This document shows positions 10,911 through 23,517 of a stretch of 64,000 nucleotides of DNA, one piece after another. Position 1 is the stretch's first letter. Each line of letters begins with the position of its first letter. Made by a program: the position numbers and the translations under genes. The notes beneath the pieces are model-generated. The model did not search any database and was not told the origin of the DNA. It saw only the letters and a list, made by a program, of their open reading frames with translations. Source of the DNA: Takakia lepidozioides (taxonomy: Eukaryota; Streptophyta; Takakiopsida; Takakiales; Takakiaceae); contig CM060731.1 in NCBI GenBank assembly GCA_030704615.1, forward strand, positions 27,962,001 through 28,026,000. The letters run 5' to 3'.

Positions 10911-13900
10911 AAAATATATTGATTGGCCCGGCAGAGTAATAAAATATAGAGCTTACATCGAATTAATATTGTATTGAGACAGCTAAGTATTATGTGACTT
11001 CATCCATGGTCTCCACTCTGTGTTATACACCGTGGATGGGGATCATTCATCCATCCCAACAGGATACGCAGTGGATAATAGAAGGGCCGACATGGAAGGC
11101 TCTGAGCCGTCGGTTCGACACGTGGGAAACTGACGTCTGACTCGTCAGACGGCCGGGCGTGGAGGGACACATTTAATCAGCATGACCCCTTCCTAGGGGT
11201 CAGACCCCTCTTGCACCGCCCCTTCGCTCTCTATAAATATACTTACGTCTAAGTTAGCAGGCCTGTCAGTGGGCTTCTCCACACCCCCCCCCCTCCCCCC
11301 CAATTTTGTTCCCTCTCTTTACATCTTTTTCTCTTGTCAGAAAAGGGCCTCTGACCACCCCCTCTTTAAACATTATTTTTACCCTCTCCTGCAATGTGAC
11401 CCACGTTGGCATTATTGAATCTTAATTAGAATCCAAGGAAACTTATTTTCCGAATATATTCTCGTTGCATATATGTATATATTCGAAAATAGCTGTATAC
11501 AAGAGTGCTACAGAAGGAAAAGAAAGAAAAAAGAAAAAAAGAAGAAATACATCGAGCGTTGGCCTCTTCTAGATTTCATCCATCCATAGATCAATTCATT
11601 CGGATTCTGTAGCCGGACCGGCACCGTCAGTCGCTCCGTCGCTCCACACACGAGTAATAAGTAATAACTGTTGAAGTGGCCTGGTGACTGGCAGCGTCAG
11701 GTAACGCACTGCGCAGGTGCGGCGTCGCGACCGGCTCCGTCAGTTCACACGCGCCAAACGATATTCGATCTACCCCGCGCAGATCCAGTTTACTTTGACT
11801 GTTGACCGCCGCGCAGCAACCGTTACCTCGTAACGGCATCTGCGCTCTCGCTCCTCCTCGTCATTGTGCCGTTAACAACCGGGCGTCGCTAGTCGTTATA
11901 TCACGAAAGCTGCACTTCAACAGACCCCTGCAATTTTCCCATGATGTCCACAAAATTAGGATCCGTAAAAATTCCCATGTCCTCTGCCATTTGGGTTCAT
12001 GTTCTATGTTCCATGCATAATGGATAATATAATGGATGAATGACTGCGGCAATTTAAGTGGGGAAGTGTGCAAGATGGACAGAAAACTGACGAGGGCCCA
12101 TGTGCTGCCCTCGCTGACATCCATATCTTCTCGTCGATTTCTAACCGTACCATTATTAAGGATTACTATTTGGCTCGGGATTTGAGCCTCATGTTCCTAC
12201 TATTTTTGTATGTTTGCGACGTGCATGCGGTGGATGGATGTCCATCCAAGAATATAGTTAATAGGTGGCGCTGCGGTTCGCCGCATGGGGCCATCCTGGC
12301 GCACATTCATCCATTGTCTCATCCACAGGACTGTGTGTTAGGGCTTGGAGCAAGTGGAAAGGAAAGTGATAAAGGCGGGGCACAGTGAATGAAGGCTCCA
12401 AGGGGAATAAGCTGGCGGAGCATCACTACTGTGCGCTCACATGTAGCAGGCGCTGCGGTGGACCCGGCTTGAGGAGCTTCAAGCTCAGAGGAATTCCGTG
12501 GCTATGGCGGATCCCCTGCGTGTTGATGAAGCGGCCCGCTCTTGATTCCTGCGGCAGGCGTCCGCCGAGAGAGACGAATCAGAATGAGACGAAGGAATGA
12601 GAGATGAAGTCAGACTACTTAGCTTGCAGCGCGCTGATTGGATGCCTGCACAAGGGGCTGCCCCACACCACACCCACAGCTGTTTGAACCTTTCTGACAC
12701 CATAGCCAGAAGCTCTGACGCTCTGGGCAGTTTGTTTCAAGTGGAGTAACTCCTCTAGGCAGCCTTTGCCTGCATGCCTAGCACCACTGTCTCTTGGTCA
12801 CCAACTTGTCTCTGCTTTGTTGCGCAAGCTGCTGCTGGTCGTCATCCATGATCCATCACCGTCCTGCATGAACTGGATAATTGTAGTAAAGAAATGATAT
12901 ATCTACTTATAATCCATTTGGATTTCAGGTCACACAATATACACTCCTGCCCACGAAAACCGTACCAGGGATCGCTGAAACCCTCCACCCATCACCACCC
13001 ATATGTCGATCTCTGATTCCAAACTTGAATCATAGGATACCAACCAAGTCTGCGGCTTCGTGAACCGCGAGTTGCATGCTGTAAGAAGCTTAAACTCGGG
13101 AGCTGCAACACGTAGTGGGAGAAAGAGAAAGAGAAAGAGAGTGGCACGCGTGATGATTGATTGATGGTGCGGGGACATTGGCAGAGCGTGTCTTACAAAC
13201 AGTAATCAGTGATGTGTGCAGGCCCTCTGTCGGATGCCTCTCTGCGCTCTGCACCCCGCCCTATCATGCACCCTCCTTTGGACCATTGCCCTCAATCCAC
13301 TCATCTTTCCCTTTTTCTTTTTAATCAACAAAATCTCCTTTCCATTCTTTTTCTATCACAAATTGTTTCCACTTCCATGCCGTCCGGGCAGACGAGAAGA
13401 AATGTTATATGGGTTCACGCAATACTGACCAATTGTTTTTTTAAAGAGAAAGGGGACGGAGGCCCTTTTACTCAAATTAAATGAAAGAAGAACAAAATGG
13501 TGGGAAAAATAACCACCAACCAAAATTGATACACTATTTCCATCTACCAAGGAGAGTTTTTATTCTGGCGAATTTTCGCAATATTTCGACCTCAAAAAAT
13601 AAAATAAAATATTCTGTCGTAAATTCCCTGTTTCCTCATGGATGAAGTTGCCAAATAAAATATAAATAATGGATGAATTTGCAAAATATAGATGATATAA
13701 ATGGAGGAAATTACAGAGGTGGATGATTCTATCCAAATTTCAGTGGATGAACAGAAAATATGGGCAAAACTGAGCCACTCCTGATATTTTCCAAATTTAA
13801 AAAAACAAACACACCGTACTAACGACCACCACTTCCACTCGGCAATATGGAGAAAATCAGGGAGCCGGTCAGTTCCAACACGATCCCACGGCTGCCCGAT

Positions 13901-14520
13901 GTAGCTGCCCGGGATGTGAAACTGCTGGGTCCATCTAACGGAGGTGAATTCCACTTGGAATGTGGGAGGCCGTGGACGTGGAATGGTGTTAGGGCAAACG
14001 GGTGGGGATTACTGGTGGAACGGGCGGTCAGAGGCCATGTGGGGGCAAAGGAAGGGAGTGAAGGCGCGCGGGTGGGCGGCAGGACCCGCGCAGCGCTGAT
14101 TGCGGGGCCGGCCGACTGTCCTTGTCGCCCCATCGCAGGCAGAGCCTTGCCGGCGGCAGCACGAGAGGTTTCCGGGCGCCAGACCGGAAACAGAGCGGCA
14201 TGTGCAACCGCCGGGGCGGGCATCAGTCGCACTTCTCGGCACGCCGGAATCTCGCCCATCCATCCGGCCAACTTGCCACAATCCATCCTCTGCTTTCAGA
14301 TTTGCTATCTGGGATGCCACGGATGAATGAAGATTCACATCCATGAGATGGATGAACTGTACATCCAGCGCTGGACTTTCCGGTGCCGGGAGTGGTGGAC
14401 GGGATAGATGAGTAGGAAGGCAGGGGCAGGGGATGGGCAGCAGGGCGGGCAGGGACGGTCAGCGGGGCATTGATGGGCTGCTCGGCCTCGCCGTCCTGTC
14501 CGACCCGTCTCGAGGCGCTC
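10911..14520. other. Spacer with orphan promoter-like site and CpG-rich end
   Basis: No gene recognised. Runs of C lie at about 11285-11301, and ATGGATGA/CATCCATC motifs recur (for example near 11578, 12231, 13637, 13670, 14264 and 14322). From about 13.85 to 14.5 kb the sequence becomes rich in G+C and CpG as it nears the promoter of the second expansin. Overlapping open frames there on both strands look like a by-product of base composition. Confidence 0.45.
11110..11250 (+). promoter_or_regulatory. Orphan promoter-like segment
   Basis: A G-box (GACACGTGGGA) near 11118 and a TGACGTCTGAC element at about 11131 lie about 100 bases upstream of a good TATA box (CTATAAATATA, about 11231). CT-rich, leader-like sequence follows. 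No coding frame follows within a kilobase, so this could be a dead promoter, part of a transposon, or the start of a noncoding transcript. Confidence 0.25.
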
Positions 14521-14521
14521 A

Positions 14522-14645
14522 TGTATATAACGGGAGCAGTCCTGCTTCAGAATTCACCAGTTCACTTTGTCTTTCTTCGCTCACGTTCTCTTCCAACTTT
14601 CGTGTACTTCGTCTCTTGCTCTCGTCTTTCTCGCCGTCAGCTCAA
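14522..14645 (+). promoter_or_regulatory. TATA box and noncoding first exon of alpha-expansin 2
   Basis: TATATAA at 14524-14530 is followed by a CT-rich leader-like stretch. This ends at an exon-donor junction, CTCAA|GTGAGT, at 14645/14646. The expected transcription start is about 14555. It lies directly downstream of a CpG-rich region. This is inference from motif and spacing only. Confidence 0.5.
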
Positions 14646-15194
14646 GTGAGTGCTTCGAATTCTCTCTCTCTCTCTTTTCATTTTTTCAATGTGCATGACT
14701 GAACAGTAGCTTGCCTCGTCTTCCTGTTCATGACTTACATTGTTCACCCCTTTGACAGTGAATGCGGTTCCGGCTCTTGTATCATCTGAGGCCCCCTAAG
14801 GCTCTAGCTCCAGCTGAAAGCGCTGAAATTTATGATGTGTTTTGAGTTTTGAAGCGTACAAGTTTAGATACATCCCGCAGACTCCGCAGACTCTCAGATG
14901 TTTGCAGCATTCAATGCTAGGACACCCCCTCATGATAATCCTATGCAATGTAGTACCTGTGATGGACATAGGAGCCGAGGCAACTCAACAAAGAAGCCGA
15001 CTTTTCTAAGGGAAAAAATGCCTCTAGTATGAGAACTTCATAGCATATGCCAGGCAAATGAAACTTGTCGTGTAGGTGTCACGTACATGAATCTGATTGA
15101 CATGCCGGTTGCGTGTACAGTTCTTAGAACTCTCCTAATTAGATGTGGCTCTCAATGTTCATGTCTGTGCTCAAGTGCAACTTCGTTTGTACAG
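14646..15194 (+). other. Inferred 5'-leader intron of alpha-expansin 2
   Basis: The donor GTGAGTGC at 14646 and the acceptor TTTGTACAG ending at 15194 place the ATG three bases into the next exon. The position matches the leader introns inferred for the first and third expansins. The intron is 549 bases long. Confidence 0.5.
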
Positions 15195-15197
15195 GAA

Positions 15198-16562
15198 ATG
15201 GCTCAATATGCTATACACTGCATTGTGATGGCCACTCTCCTACTGGTGGTAAAACAAGTATGTGCGCAAGGTGGCTGGGATGTTGCCCATGCAACCTTCT
15301 ATGGAGGCAGCGATGCAGCAGGCACTCAAGGTTTGTGACTTGCGCATTTTAGCCTACTCATGGCACACTGACAGTTGCTCGTGCTCTCTCGCCTCTTTAG
15401 TATACGAGACTGGACTATTTCGGGGGGTAACACATGCAGTCAAGCCAGATAGTGCTCAAGAGAGGGGGACTATACCGTAGTACTTAGCCAGGATATCTCC
15501 CCGTTAGAAGGAATCTGAAGGAGGATGGCGACATACATATTTAAGTACTCTATCACACGTATGATGCAGTTGTGCGAAGGCTTCGAGAGTATTTCCGAGT
15601 TGTACATAGGTCCCTTAGCTGCAGGCGTTTGGCTCCAAATTTGAAAGGGCATTGAAGTTAATTCTTGAAGCAATGGATTGTATATACGACATTATTAGAT
15701 GTCCAGCACTTCTAAGAATTCCCGACATTAAATTTTCTTTGTGGAGCAGGTGGTGCATGTGGATATGGAGACCTGTACAGTCAAGGCTATGGGAGCAACA
15801 CAGTGGCCCTCAGCTCTGCCCTCTTCAACAACGGGCTGTCATGTGGAGCTTGCTTCGAGGTCAAATGCAACGCAGGAGCAGCCTGCAACCCGGGAAGCTC
15901 CTCCATCATAGTGACAGCCACAAACTTTTGTCCCCCCAACCCAAGTCTTGCAAATGACAACGGAGGATGGTGCAACTTGCCTTTGCAGCATTTTGACATG
16001 GCGGTGCCGGCTTTCCAGCTGATTGCTCAATCCAAGGCTGGGATTGTGCCCGTCATGTACAGAAGGTGAGGTCTTTGTCTCTCACATTGTATCATTTGTC
16101 TCGGTTAGGATCCAAACGAGCGATGAGACGTGTTACGTAACTGTCGCGAATCTTCGCAGTCACTCAGTCTACGGAAATTTTGGTTTCTGCTGCGAACATT
16201 GTCTAACATTCCAAATCTCCAGTGTTGCTAATAGGGGGTGATTTCCGTTGTGCAGGGTGTCTTGCGTCAAGTCCGGGGGTATTCACTTCACAATCAACGG
16301 CCATACCTTCTTCAATCTGGTGCTCATCACAAACGTTGGCGGCGCTGGAGATGTGCAGTCTGTCTCCATCAAGGGTTCGAATACTGAATGGCGACCTCTG
16401 GAGAGAAACTGGGGTCAGAACTGGCAAAGCAACGGGAACATGGATGGTCAAAGTCTGTCGTTCATGGTGACCACCAGCGATGGTAGGACGGTTACTTCCA
16501 TGGACGCTGTGCCCCCAACCTGGCAGTTCGGTCAGACTTTCGAGGGAGCGCAGTTCACTTAA
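15198..16562 (+). CDS. EXPA: Alpha-expansin 2, three coding exons
   Basis: Exons are 15198-15330, 15750-16065 and 16256-16562, giving 251 aa. The coding introns are in phases 1 and 2, exactly as in the first expansin, and exon 2 is again 316 bases. A short signal peptide (ends near QVCAQGGW) leads to [20 protein letters not shown], the alpha-expansin insertion [21 protein letters not shown] and [11 protein letters not shown]. The second domain begins [18 protein letters not shown] and ends [13 protein letters not shown]. From the family: secreted, pH-dependent wall-loosening protein that binds cellulose/xyloglucan junctions. It is convergent with the expansin at 20.6 kb and divergent from the one at 6.7 kb. 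No damage is seen. Confidence 0.94.
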
Positions 16563-19500
16563 ACTTGTATACATCCACGAGTCTTCTATTCTCTATGGAG
16601 TTAATGTGCGGCCGGGTTTTCCACATTGAAGCCCTGGCTCGCTTTCTGGGTGGATTAATCACCCTGTTTCTGCGATTTACACACAAGTGGTGGGAAAACC
16701 CATGTCCCTGTGAATATAGTTGACATAGGATCCGTGACCCGAGACTACTTAGTTCTGGAGATAGCATATATTATAAATAGTGAGATTAGCAGACTACAGA
16801 TATGTAACTTATATAAAGCCATACAAATCAATTAAGAGCTATCGACCAGTTTCCGCCGGATTTCCCTCGGGACGTCCCCTGCGAACGGCGGAGACTCCAC
16901 CTAGATAGAAGATCACAGGACCTAGACGTGTACTGTACCAGAATGACTGGATTCCGTTTCCATTCTGATGCTCCCAAGGCTGCTGAGGCGATGGTCATCA
17001 GGCCACCCACAGCCAGAGACCCATATACATATACGCGGAAACCTTTCAACCACTGCTTTAGAGTAGAACTTTCTAACTCATCAACGTAAATCTTTTGGTT
17101 ACCCGACAGCAACAACTGGTTTTGGGTGCCTGTCAAAGCTATGCCTATGATCTCGAAAGGTTCTGGAGTTCCTGGCTCGGAGTTTTAGCTAGCTAGCGTA
17201 GATATGTAACTTACGTTAGACAATAGATGGACTACATCAGATGTCTGCAGTTCTGATCTTGGCTATGGATAACAATTGTTATCTGGCCGTGTACAATTAA
17301 AAGACGTAGTTGTTCTACAGTACGCTTTGATCTGTATTCAAAACTCAATGCAATAAGCTCAATTTTGACAACGAATTCTGCCTCCCATAATCCCATTCAA
17401 TTACATATAGACTTTCTTCAATGGTTGTTTTTAACTTGTGGTCTCATGAGATCTTATATTGGCCCTGCCTTGGACGTAATGAAGTTTCTCTCTCCCACTC
17501 AGACCGGAGGTCAGAGTATGTGCTCTCAAGGCTCGTGGACATTAGGAAGGTCTTACGGTTACGTCTCTCTCCGTCCATTTGGGGAAAGCCACACATTTTG
17601 CTCGTAAACACTGAGTAAACATCAGCTCAACATCAGATTAATGAACTCGTATAATAGTCCAAGCTGGCATGAGATATCAGCAACTTTTGCACGAGACAAG
17701 AGTTGATGGTTTCCAGGAGATCAGAAGGTGACGAACGTCCTTCATGCAGGCATCAGCTTATCTCACTCCTGTATAAGATGAAGAGATAGCAAAGATATGA
17801 ATTCACGGAATCAGTCAACGAACTTACAGCAGAAGATGAGGTCCAAAACCCATTTTGAATTCTAACCGTCCGAGCATACGCTAATTGTGAGGACGTGCTC
17901 TTCCCCTTCTTCCCCACCTAATTTACACCCCTGCCCAGCTAGACTCCAAACTATTCTACAACATCACTGACATCTCTGCACCTCTCTGACGTTACACTGC
18001 CAAGGGCGTTGGATTTGGAGGGACGATAGAGATTCTGCAGGTTCCCACGTGCTGGGCGAGACCTCTTTGGGGAGACTCGAGAGTCCTACTATTGGAGTAT
18101 GTCAAAACTCGTCAACGCCTTTGTCCACTTAGCAAGCATGATTGGAAGATGGACTGGATACAGCTGCCCACTCTTCTCTTCTCTCCTCTCCTCTCTCTCA
18201 GGTCTAGCCTGCCTGTTCAACAAATCTGGACTAGTGTACCACTCTTCAAAGTTCAAATCTCTCTTTAAATACAACGTATAATCGCATCCCCTCACAATCT
18301 CAAAGAGCTTGGACCTTCTGCTCCATCCTGTCGAAGTACAGCCTGCCAGACTCAAGGCTTGTGCAGGAACGATCGATCGATGGAATGCTTGGGCTGGAGC
18401 GAGCTTAGTACCTACCCTTGTACTGTGTACCTTGACGGACTTCACTGCGCCGCGGACAGAAGTTATGGATGAACTGATCCCGGTCCATTCGGGACGATGG
18501 CGACGGACGGGTACGTGCGGTGCAGTTGACGGAGCACATGGGGTCGGCCCACCAACGTCGACGTCGACGCCGTCCATCCCAACTACTTCCATTCGTCTGA
18601 ACGTTTGGACCGGACACGTATCCATGCCGCCGACACGCGCCTGTCGTCCCCGCTCTCCAACCGCCACACTGACGGCGACCGGCACGCGTCGCTTTGCGAC
18701 TCACGTCCTTGTCCATGCATCCCTACACATGGACCCTCATCCATCCCATTTCACCTATTTTAAATAGTTTATTATTTAAAATATGAAGAAAGTCATCATG
18801 TTTCAGGATGAATGTCGGTTGGCTGTACCAGACGTGTACCTGGATGGATGTTAGACTATCTCTGTGCATCCACTGGACTGAATACAAGGACGGATGTAGA
18901 TTAGTGTAAGTGGATGACAAAAGGACGCACGTACGCGTACGGAGAAGCCGTACGATTAAAGGACACGCGTCCTACGTAAACGCCATCTCCTTGCATAGGT
19001 ACGTATACTTATTACGTATACTACTAGCTATACGGATACTATGGAGAATGGATGAAACTATGTCTGGTCGACCAACGTTGATGTAGATGAATGGTACATT
19101 TGTAAGGATGGGGTTGGTAAAGATAATGATCAGTAAGTTAAGTAATATAAAGGATAAAGGATAAAGTTTGCTTAACGTGCAGTGACTTTACTTAGAGTGG
19201 ATAAGGCACGCAGTAGAATGATGGGAGAGATCAGATCGTCGAAGGCTTTAGTGTGGGCGAGTTAGGGTTGGAAGGGGAGTGGGCATGCACGATTACACGC
19301 GGCTTACTAACTGCTAATTAAGCAGCCTCGCACCACGTTGCACGTTTGCATGACGAGCAAGACGAAGAGGAGAACTTAGAAGGGGTCCGTGGCAGGAGAG
19401 CTCAACGCGGAGCATGTGGGAGAGACGACGCGGCGGGGCTTTGAAATTGCAGCTTTAATGGCGAGTTATCACGCAATGAGTGCGAGAGAGATGGGTTTTA

Positions 19501-20608
19501 TGTTACATGCACCTCTTGTTGCATCACTGAGTGTACATGTTGCTAGTGGAAGAACTTCTCTCATCTCTCTGGGCGTACTCACACTTTTTTGCGTCATGAG
19601 TTAACGCCTTGTACTTCGGTTGATTTGTGCGATTGACATGTTACAGTGTCAGTGCTTTTTCTTGGTTGAAAGCATGTGTTAAGATTTCAGCTTTCTCTCT
19701 TGAGGAGGAGGTCTGCTCTATTATAATCTTTCTCGGAGGAGTTGTACAGCTGCTAACGCGTGATTACATGATTATGCATCGAAGGAAATAGTCTTTCAGA
19801 GGGAACGCTGTGGATATTATGTTTGTACACAGCAGCAGAGAAGTTGGGTTTGGAGGGAACTTTTGGATATTTCGCAAAACTGACAAGGCACTTGGTTGTA
19901 CTTCGACTGCAGCAAGTACTCACCTCATCCACTGTATGAACAACATCATGAAACAATGAGCATACAACAGGATACGTTACGATGCTTTTTATTAGGTCTG
20001 ATGGAACTTTCGGGTAACACATAACTGGCCAGACAATTTTCTGGAGCGGGTGGCTATGGCAAACACCACATTCTCAGCCAGAGAACAATTCACTCAAAAT
20101 GTACTTCACTACGAGTGCACAATTCAGTTTTTTTCAATTTTCGCAGAAATGTAGAAGCTCTGGAGCGGGTGGCAGTAGTCGGGCCACCTCGGCAGCCGTC
20201 TAGTATGCAGAGTAGTTGTAATAACACCACAAACTAGTTAGATACTGTAAAGGTTAGCATCTCTGAAGGCGGGTGCGTTAATTCTTACACCACAGCCTTC
20301 TTGAGATAACACTACGTTAAGTCGTCGGCGATGAGAATCTAATGTGAGAACGATCACAAGTGTGAGGGGATGTGCGATTATGGGCTTGGACGCCAATGAA
20401 CTTCGTTGCGTCCTTCAAATATAAACCCCGAATGAGCAGAAAAGTTGATATTGTACAGTCGTGACGTAGAGACTGTCGGGAAGAATTGGCGGAGAAAGAT
20501 GATAGGATTTAAAATGTCGATGTGTCGATGTTCCAGTTGAACTCGGAAGATTTGATGTAGGAGGCAGCAAGTCTGTTGTCAAAAACCTCGTTATACCATG
20601 GATCATCT
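16563..20608. other. Gene-free spacer between expansins 2 and 3
   Basis: No gene recognised. It holds the two 3' UTRs and scattered ATGGATGA/CATCCATC motifs (18462, 18729, 18840, 18910, 19047, 19085). A 198-codon open frame on the minus strand at 18089-18685 overlaps frames on the other strand, is arginine/threonine-rich and has no recognisable domain, so it was not called. Confidence 0.45.
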
Positions 20609-21922
20609 CTAAAATTGGGACCCTTCGAAGGTCTGACCGAACTGCCAGTTTGATGGTGCTGCCTCGGGAGAGACAAGAGTCCGACCATCGCTAGTGGTGA
20701 TCATGAAGGAAAGGGCCTGTCCATCCATGGCATTTCCTCCATATTGCCAATTCTGGCCCCAGTTTCTCTCCATTGGGTACCATCCTGTGTTTGAACCCTT
20801 GCAGGACAGAGTGTGGACGTCACCAGCACCCCCGACATTGCTCACTAAAACCAGAAGAAAGTAAGGATTTCCATTGATAGTAAAGTGAACTCCTCCAGCT
20901 TTCGAACATGGCACTCTGAAAAGAAGAACAAAACACTGATAAGCATATAGAAAGACCCGATTATGGGAGCACAGGAAAGCTATTTACACCTCTGCAGTTA
21001 ACATGTTCAGTACACTTTTGCGTCAACGATTGATCTTACTCTTGAATACATTCGATAATTTCAAGCAAACGAAATGAAGAAAGACCACATCCAGTCTGGG
21101 AAACTACGTTACCTGCGGTAAAGTACAGGTACAATTCCAGCTTGATAAACAGCGATCTGCTGATAGGCGGGCTGGGCCATATCGAAATGTTGAAGGGGCA
21201 TGTTACACCATCCGCCATTGTCATTCGCCAGGGCATTATTGGGGGGGCAAAAATTCGTTGCTGTCACAACGACGGATCCAGGAAGGCACCATCTCGGTTC
21301 GTTGCATTGGATCTCGAAGCAGGCACCGCACGACAGGCCATTGTCGAAAAGGGCAGTACTCAGGGCTGCTGTGTTAGTGCCATAGCCCTCACTGTAGAGG
21401 TTTCCATATCCGCATGCACCACCTGCTCATGGACACCCCTTTGTTAGAGTAGGAAAACGAAGAATCTAGAGGAAAAGCAAGGCCAAAGAGGGACAGCAAA
21501 CGGGCGAAGGGCCTCGGCCCGACTGTAGGATGAACACGCATCAATCCGACATTGCAATGCCGACAACACAACATACACCTCACGGTCGACAGTGCCGGAG
21601 TTTGCGGATGATAGATAGTTACTACTACCATACGCTCCAGTGATGAGAGGATGGAAGCTCTAGGGCACATTATAAGCGCTACTGGTATCACTTTTCTGAG
21701 ATGGCGAGTGAAGCTGCAACAAATCAAATGCATACCTTCGGTGCCGGCTGCATCAGCCCCTCCGTAGAACGTGGCGTGGGCGCTGCTCCATCCCGCATCC
21801 CCCGTGTAGCCACCACCGACAAGAGACTCCCGAGCTACCAGAGCGGGGCGGGCATCTACTTGACTGCAAGCGCACGCAAGCGCTACCACTGATATGGCTA
21901 TCATCAACACAATCCCTGCCAT
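20609..21922 (-). CDS. EXPA: Alpha-expansin 3, three coding exons
   Basis: Exons on the minus strand are 21922-21736, 21422-21113 and 20915-20609, giving 267 aa with the same phase-1 and phase-2 introns as its neighbours. The signal peptide is [20 protein letters not shown], ending near VDARP. Domain 1 has [20 protein letters not shown], paired cysteines, [22 protein letters not shown] and [11 protein letters not shown]. Domain 2 begins [19 protein letters not shown] and ends [13 protein letters not shown]. From the family: secreted, nonenzymatic wall loosening. Exon 3 is nearest to that of the first expansin, consistent with local duplication. No damage is seen. Confidence 0.94.
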
Positions 21923-21926
21923 GTTC

Positions 21927-22201
21927 CTGCATCACGCATCACCACGACTATGAGACCCTCAATGAGCAGCATCACAACTGCACACATTCTCGCACGCAAG
22001 GCGTTACCCCGCACAATCTCTCACGCAAAAACGACAACAACACGCATCCAAACAAATGTGGCAGCACCAGAAGACGTGTCGGTAGTATTGCTGCCTGCTA
22101 AGGATCAACAATCCCCCGTGATAGAGCTGGGCCGTGGACCGAAACAGATCAATTGCCGAGAGAGCAACAGAGCAGGAAAGTCAAAGCAAATCCTTGCATA
22201 C
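21927..22201 (-). other. Inferred 5'-leader intron of alpha-expansin 3
   Basis: On the minus strand the donor GTATGCAAGG begins at 22201, and the acceptor GTGATGCAG ends at 21927, four bases before the ATG. The upstream noncoding exon (about 22202-22365) contains a (CT)n tract (22241-22262 as GA on the plus strand). Confidence 0.5.
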
Positions 22202-22384
22202 CCTCAACAATGAGAGCTGCCAGGAAAACACGGCTCACTAGGGAGAGAGAGAGAGAGAGAGAGAAGATCACCTCTGTACTCGCGACGCTCGAGTGCCTCC
22301 CTGCGAGCGAGCGAGAAGCGAAGCAAGGCAGAGCGAAGGAGATGGAGAGAGAGTGGGTGGCGGCTGCTCGACTGCGGAGGACAG

Positions 22385-22400
22385 TAACCATATATAGTTA
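22385..22400 (-). promoter_or_regulatory. TATA box of alpha-expansin 3
   Basis: CTATATAT on the minus strand at 22390-22397 lies about 30 bases before the inferred CT-rich noncoding exon. A GC- and CpG-rich region lies further upstream (22.57-22.99 kb), as upstream of the second expansin. Confidence 0.45.
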
Positions 22401-23064
22401 CACTCCTTCCCCGCCAGTACTAGCCGCCTCTTCTATCCAACAGTCCGTCTCTCCGTCCTTCGGATTTACACAACATTCAAAGGACCGTCACGAAACTCAT
22501 CAAAGGGAACACTCGTTTATCCAGCGGGTAAAATATCACGTGGCCCGCGACAGTTCAGTAGGCCCGACCTTTGGTTTTTCTTCTCCGCAGTTATGATTGG
22601 CGCACCCCGTTTTGCCAGACGCCTCGCCAATCACCACCACTCAGCGCCTCAACACCCCGTCCACGTCAACGACCGCCGCCTCCTGGTTGGCTCGACATAT
22701 ACGCACTCATTGACCCCCCATCACCCGTGGAAACGAAGGCCGGCCCGGACCGCCGGGCCGGGTACGCGTGCGCCCGGGCTGTCTGGACCAACCCGACAAG
22801 CGCGGGGCCCAGATGATGGATGATAGGAGAAATTATTCATCCATCCACCACGTAATGGCCGCCGCGGCCCCACAGCGCACATGGCGCTGTCGTGGTCGGG
22901 CCGCGCCGTTCCCGTGATCTCCGCCGCGAACCGTGTTCCCCATTTACATGAAGCGGCCGGTTCCCACGTTCCCCAGGAGGCCCGAGATGCGGAAACACGG
23001 AATAGTGGTTGGTGTCAGTCGACCGTCCAAATACAATATATTCCCTCACGATCTTACGGTACCA
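22401..23064. other. CpG-rich upstream region of alpha-expansin 3
   Basis: No gene recognised. The region is rich in CpG (for example GGCCCGGACCGCCGGGCCGGG near 22741). A short palindrome, ATGGATGATAGG...TTCATCCATCC, lies at about 22815-22850. Open frames of 70-80 codons here overlap on both strands and look compositional. Confidence 0.4.
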
Positions 23065-23413
23065 GCACGCTTAATAATAGTAATCCACCGGATGAATGCA
23101 CCGCGAGCAAGGATGGATGATATCTTACTGCACCCGCATGCTTGGTAATGGTGATCCCCGTAGATGAATGCTCCGCGACTGAGGATGGATGATATCTTAC
23201 TTCACCCGCATGCTTGGTAATAGTGATCCCCGTAGATGAATGCTCCTCGAGTGAGGATGGATGATATCTTACTGCACCCGCATGCTTGGTAATGGTGATC
23301 CATGTAGATGAATGCTCCTCGAGTGAGGATGGATGATATTAAACCGTACTCCGCAAGCCTAATTATAGTGATCCATATGGATGAATTATGCGCGATTGAG
23401 GATGGATGATATA
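23065..23413. repeat. 72-bp minisatellite, about five copies
   Basis: The anchor GGATGGATGATAT recurs at 23111, 23183, 23255, 23327 and 23400, a period of 72 (last step 73). Each unit also holds GCATGCTTGGTAATGGTGATCC and GATGAATGCTCC. The middle three copies are near-identical and the outer ones are diverged, as expected of an array growing by unequal exchange. Confidence 0.88.
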
Positions 23414-23517
23414 AAGGGTGGAAAGCTGGGCGTCAACACATGGTAGGACCTACCTGCACTGTCGGGTGACATGAACGATTTGTGTGATTCCGATTATTAT
23501 CGTGGAGCGTGCTAGTT

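Noticed and set aside
13819-14344. Overlapping frames of 111-159 codons on both strands
   Set aside because: They lie in a GC-rich segment upstream of the second expansin promoter, where stop codons are rare; no domain is recognisable.
18089-18685. 198-codon open frame, minus strand
   Set aside because: It overlaps frames of 150 and 60 codons on the other strand, lies in CpG-rich, motif-rich spacer, and shows no domain or splice support.
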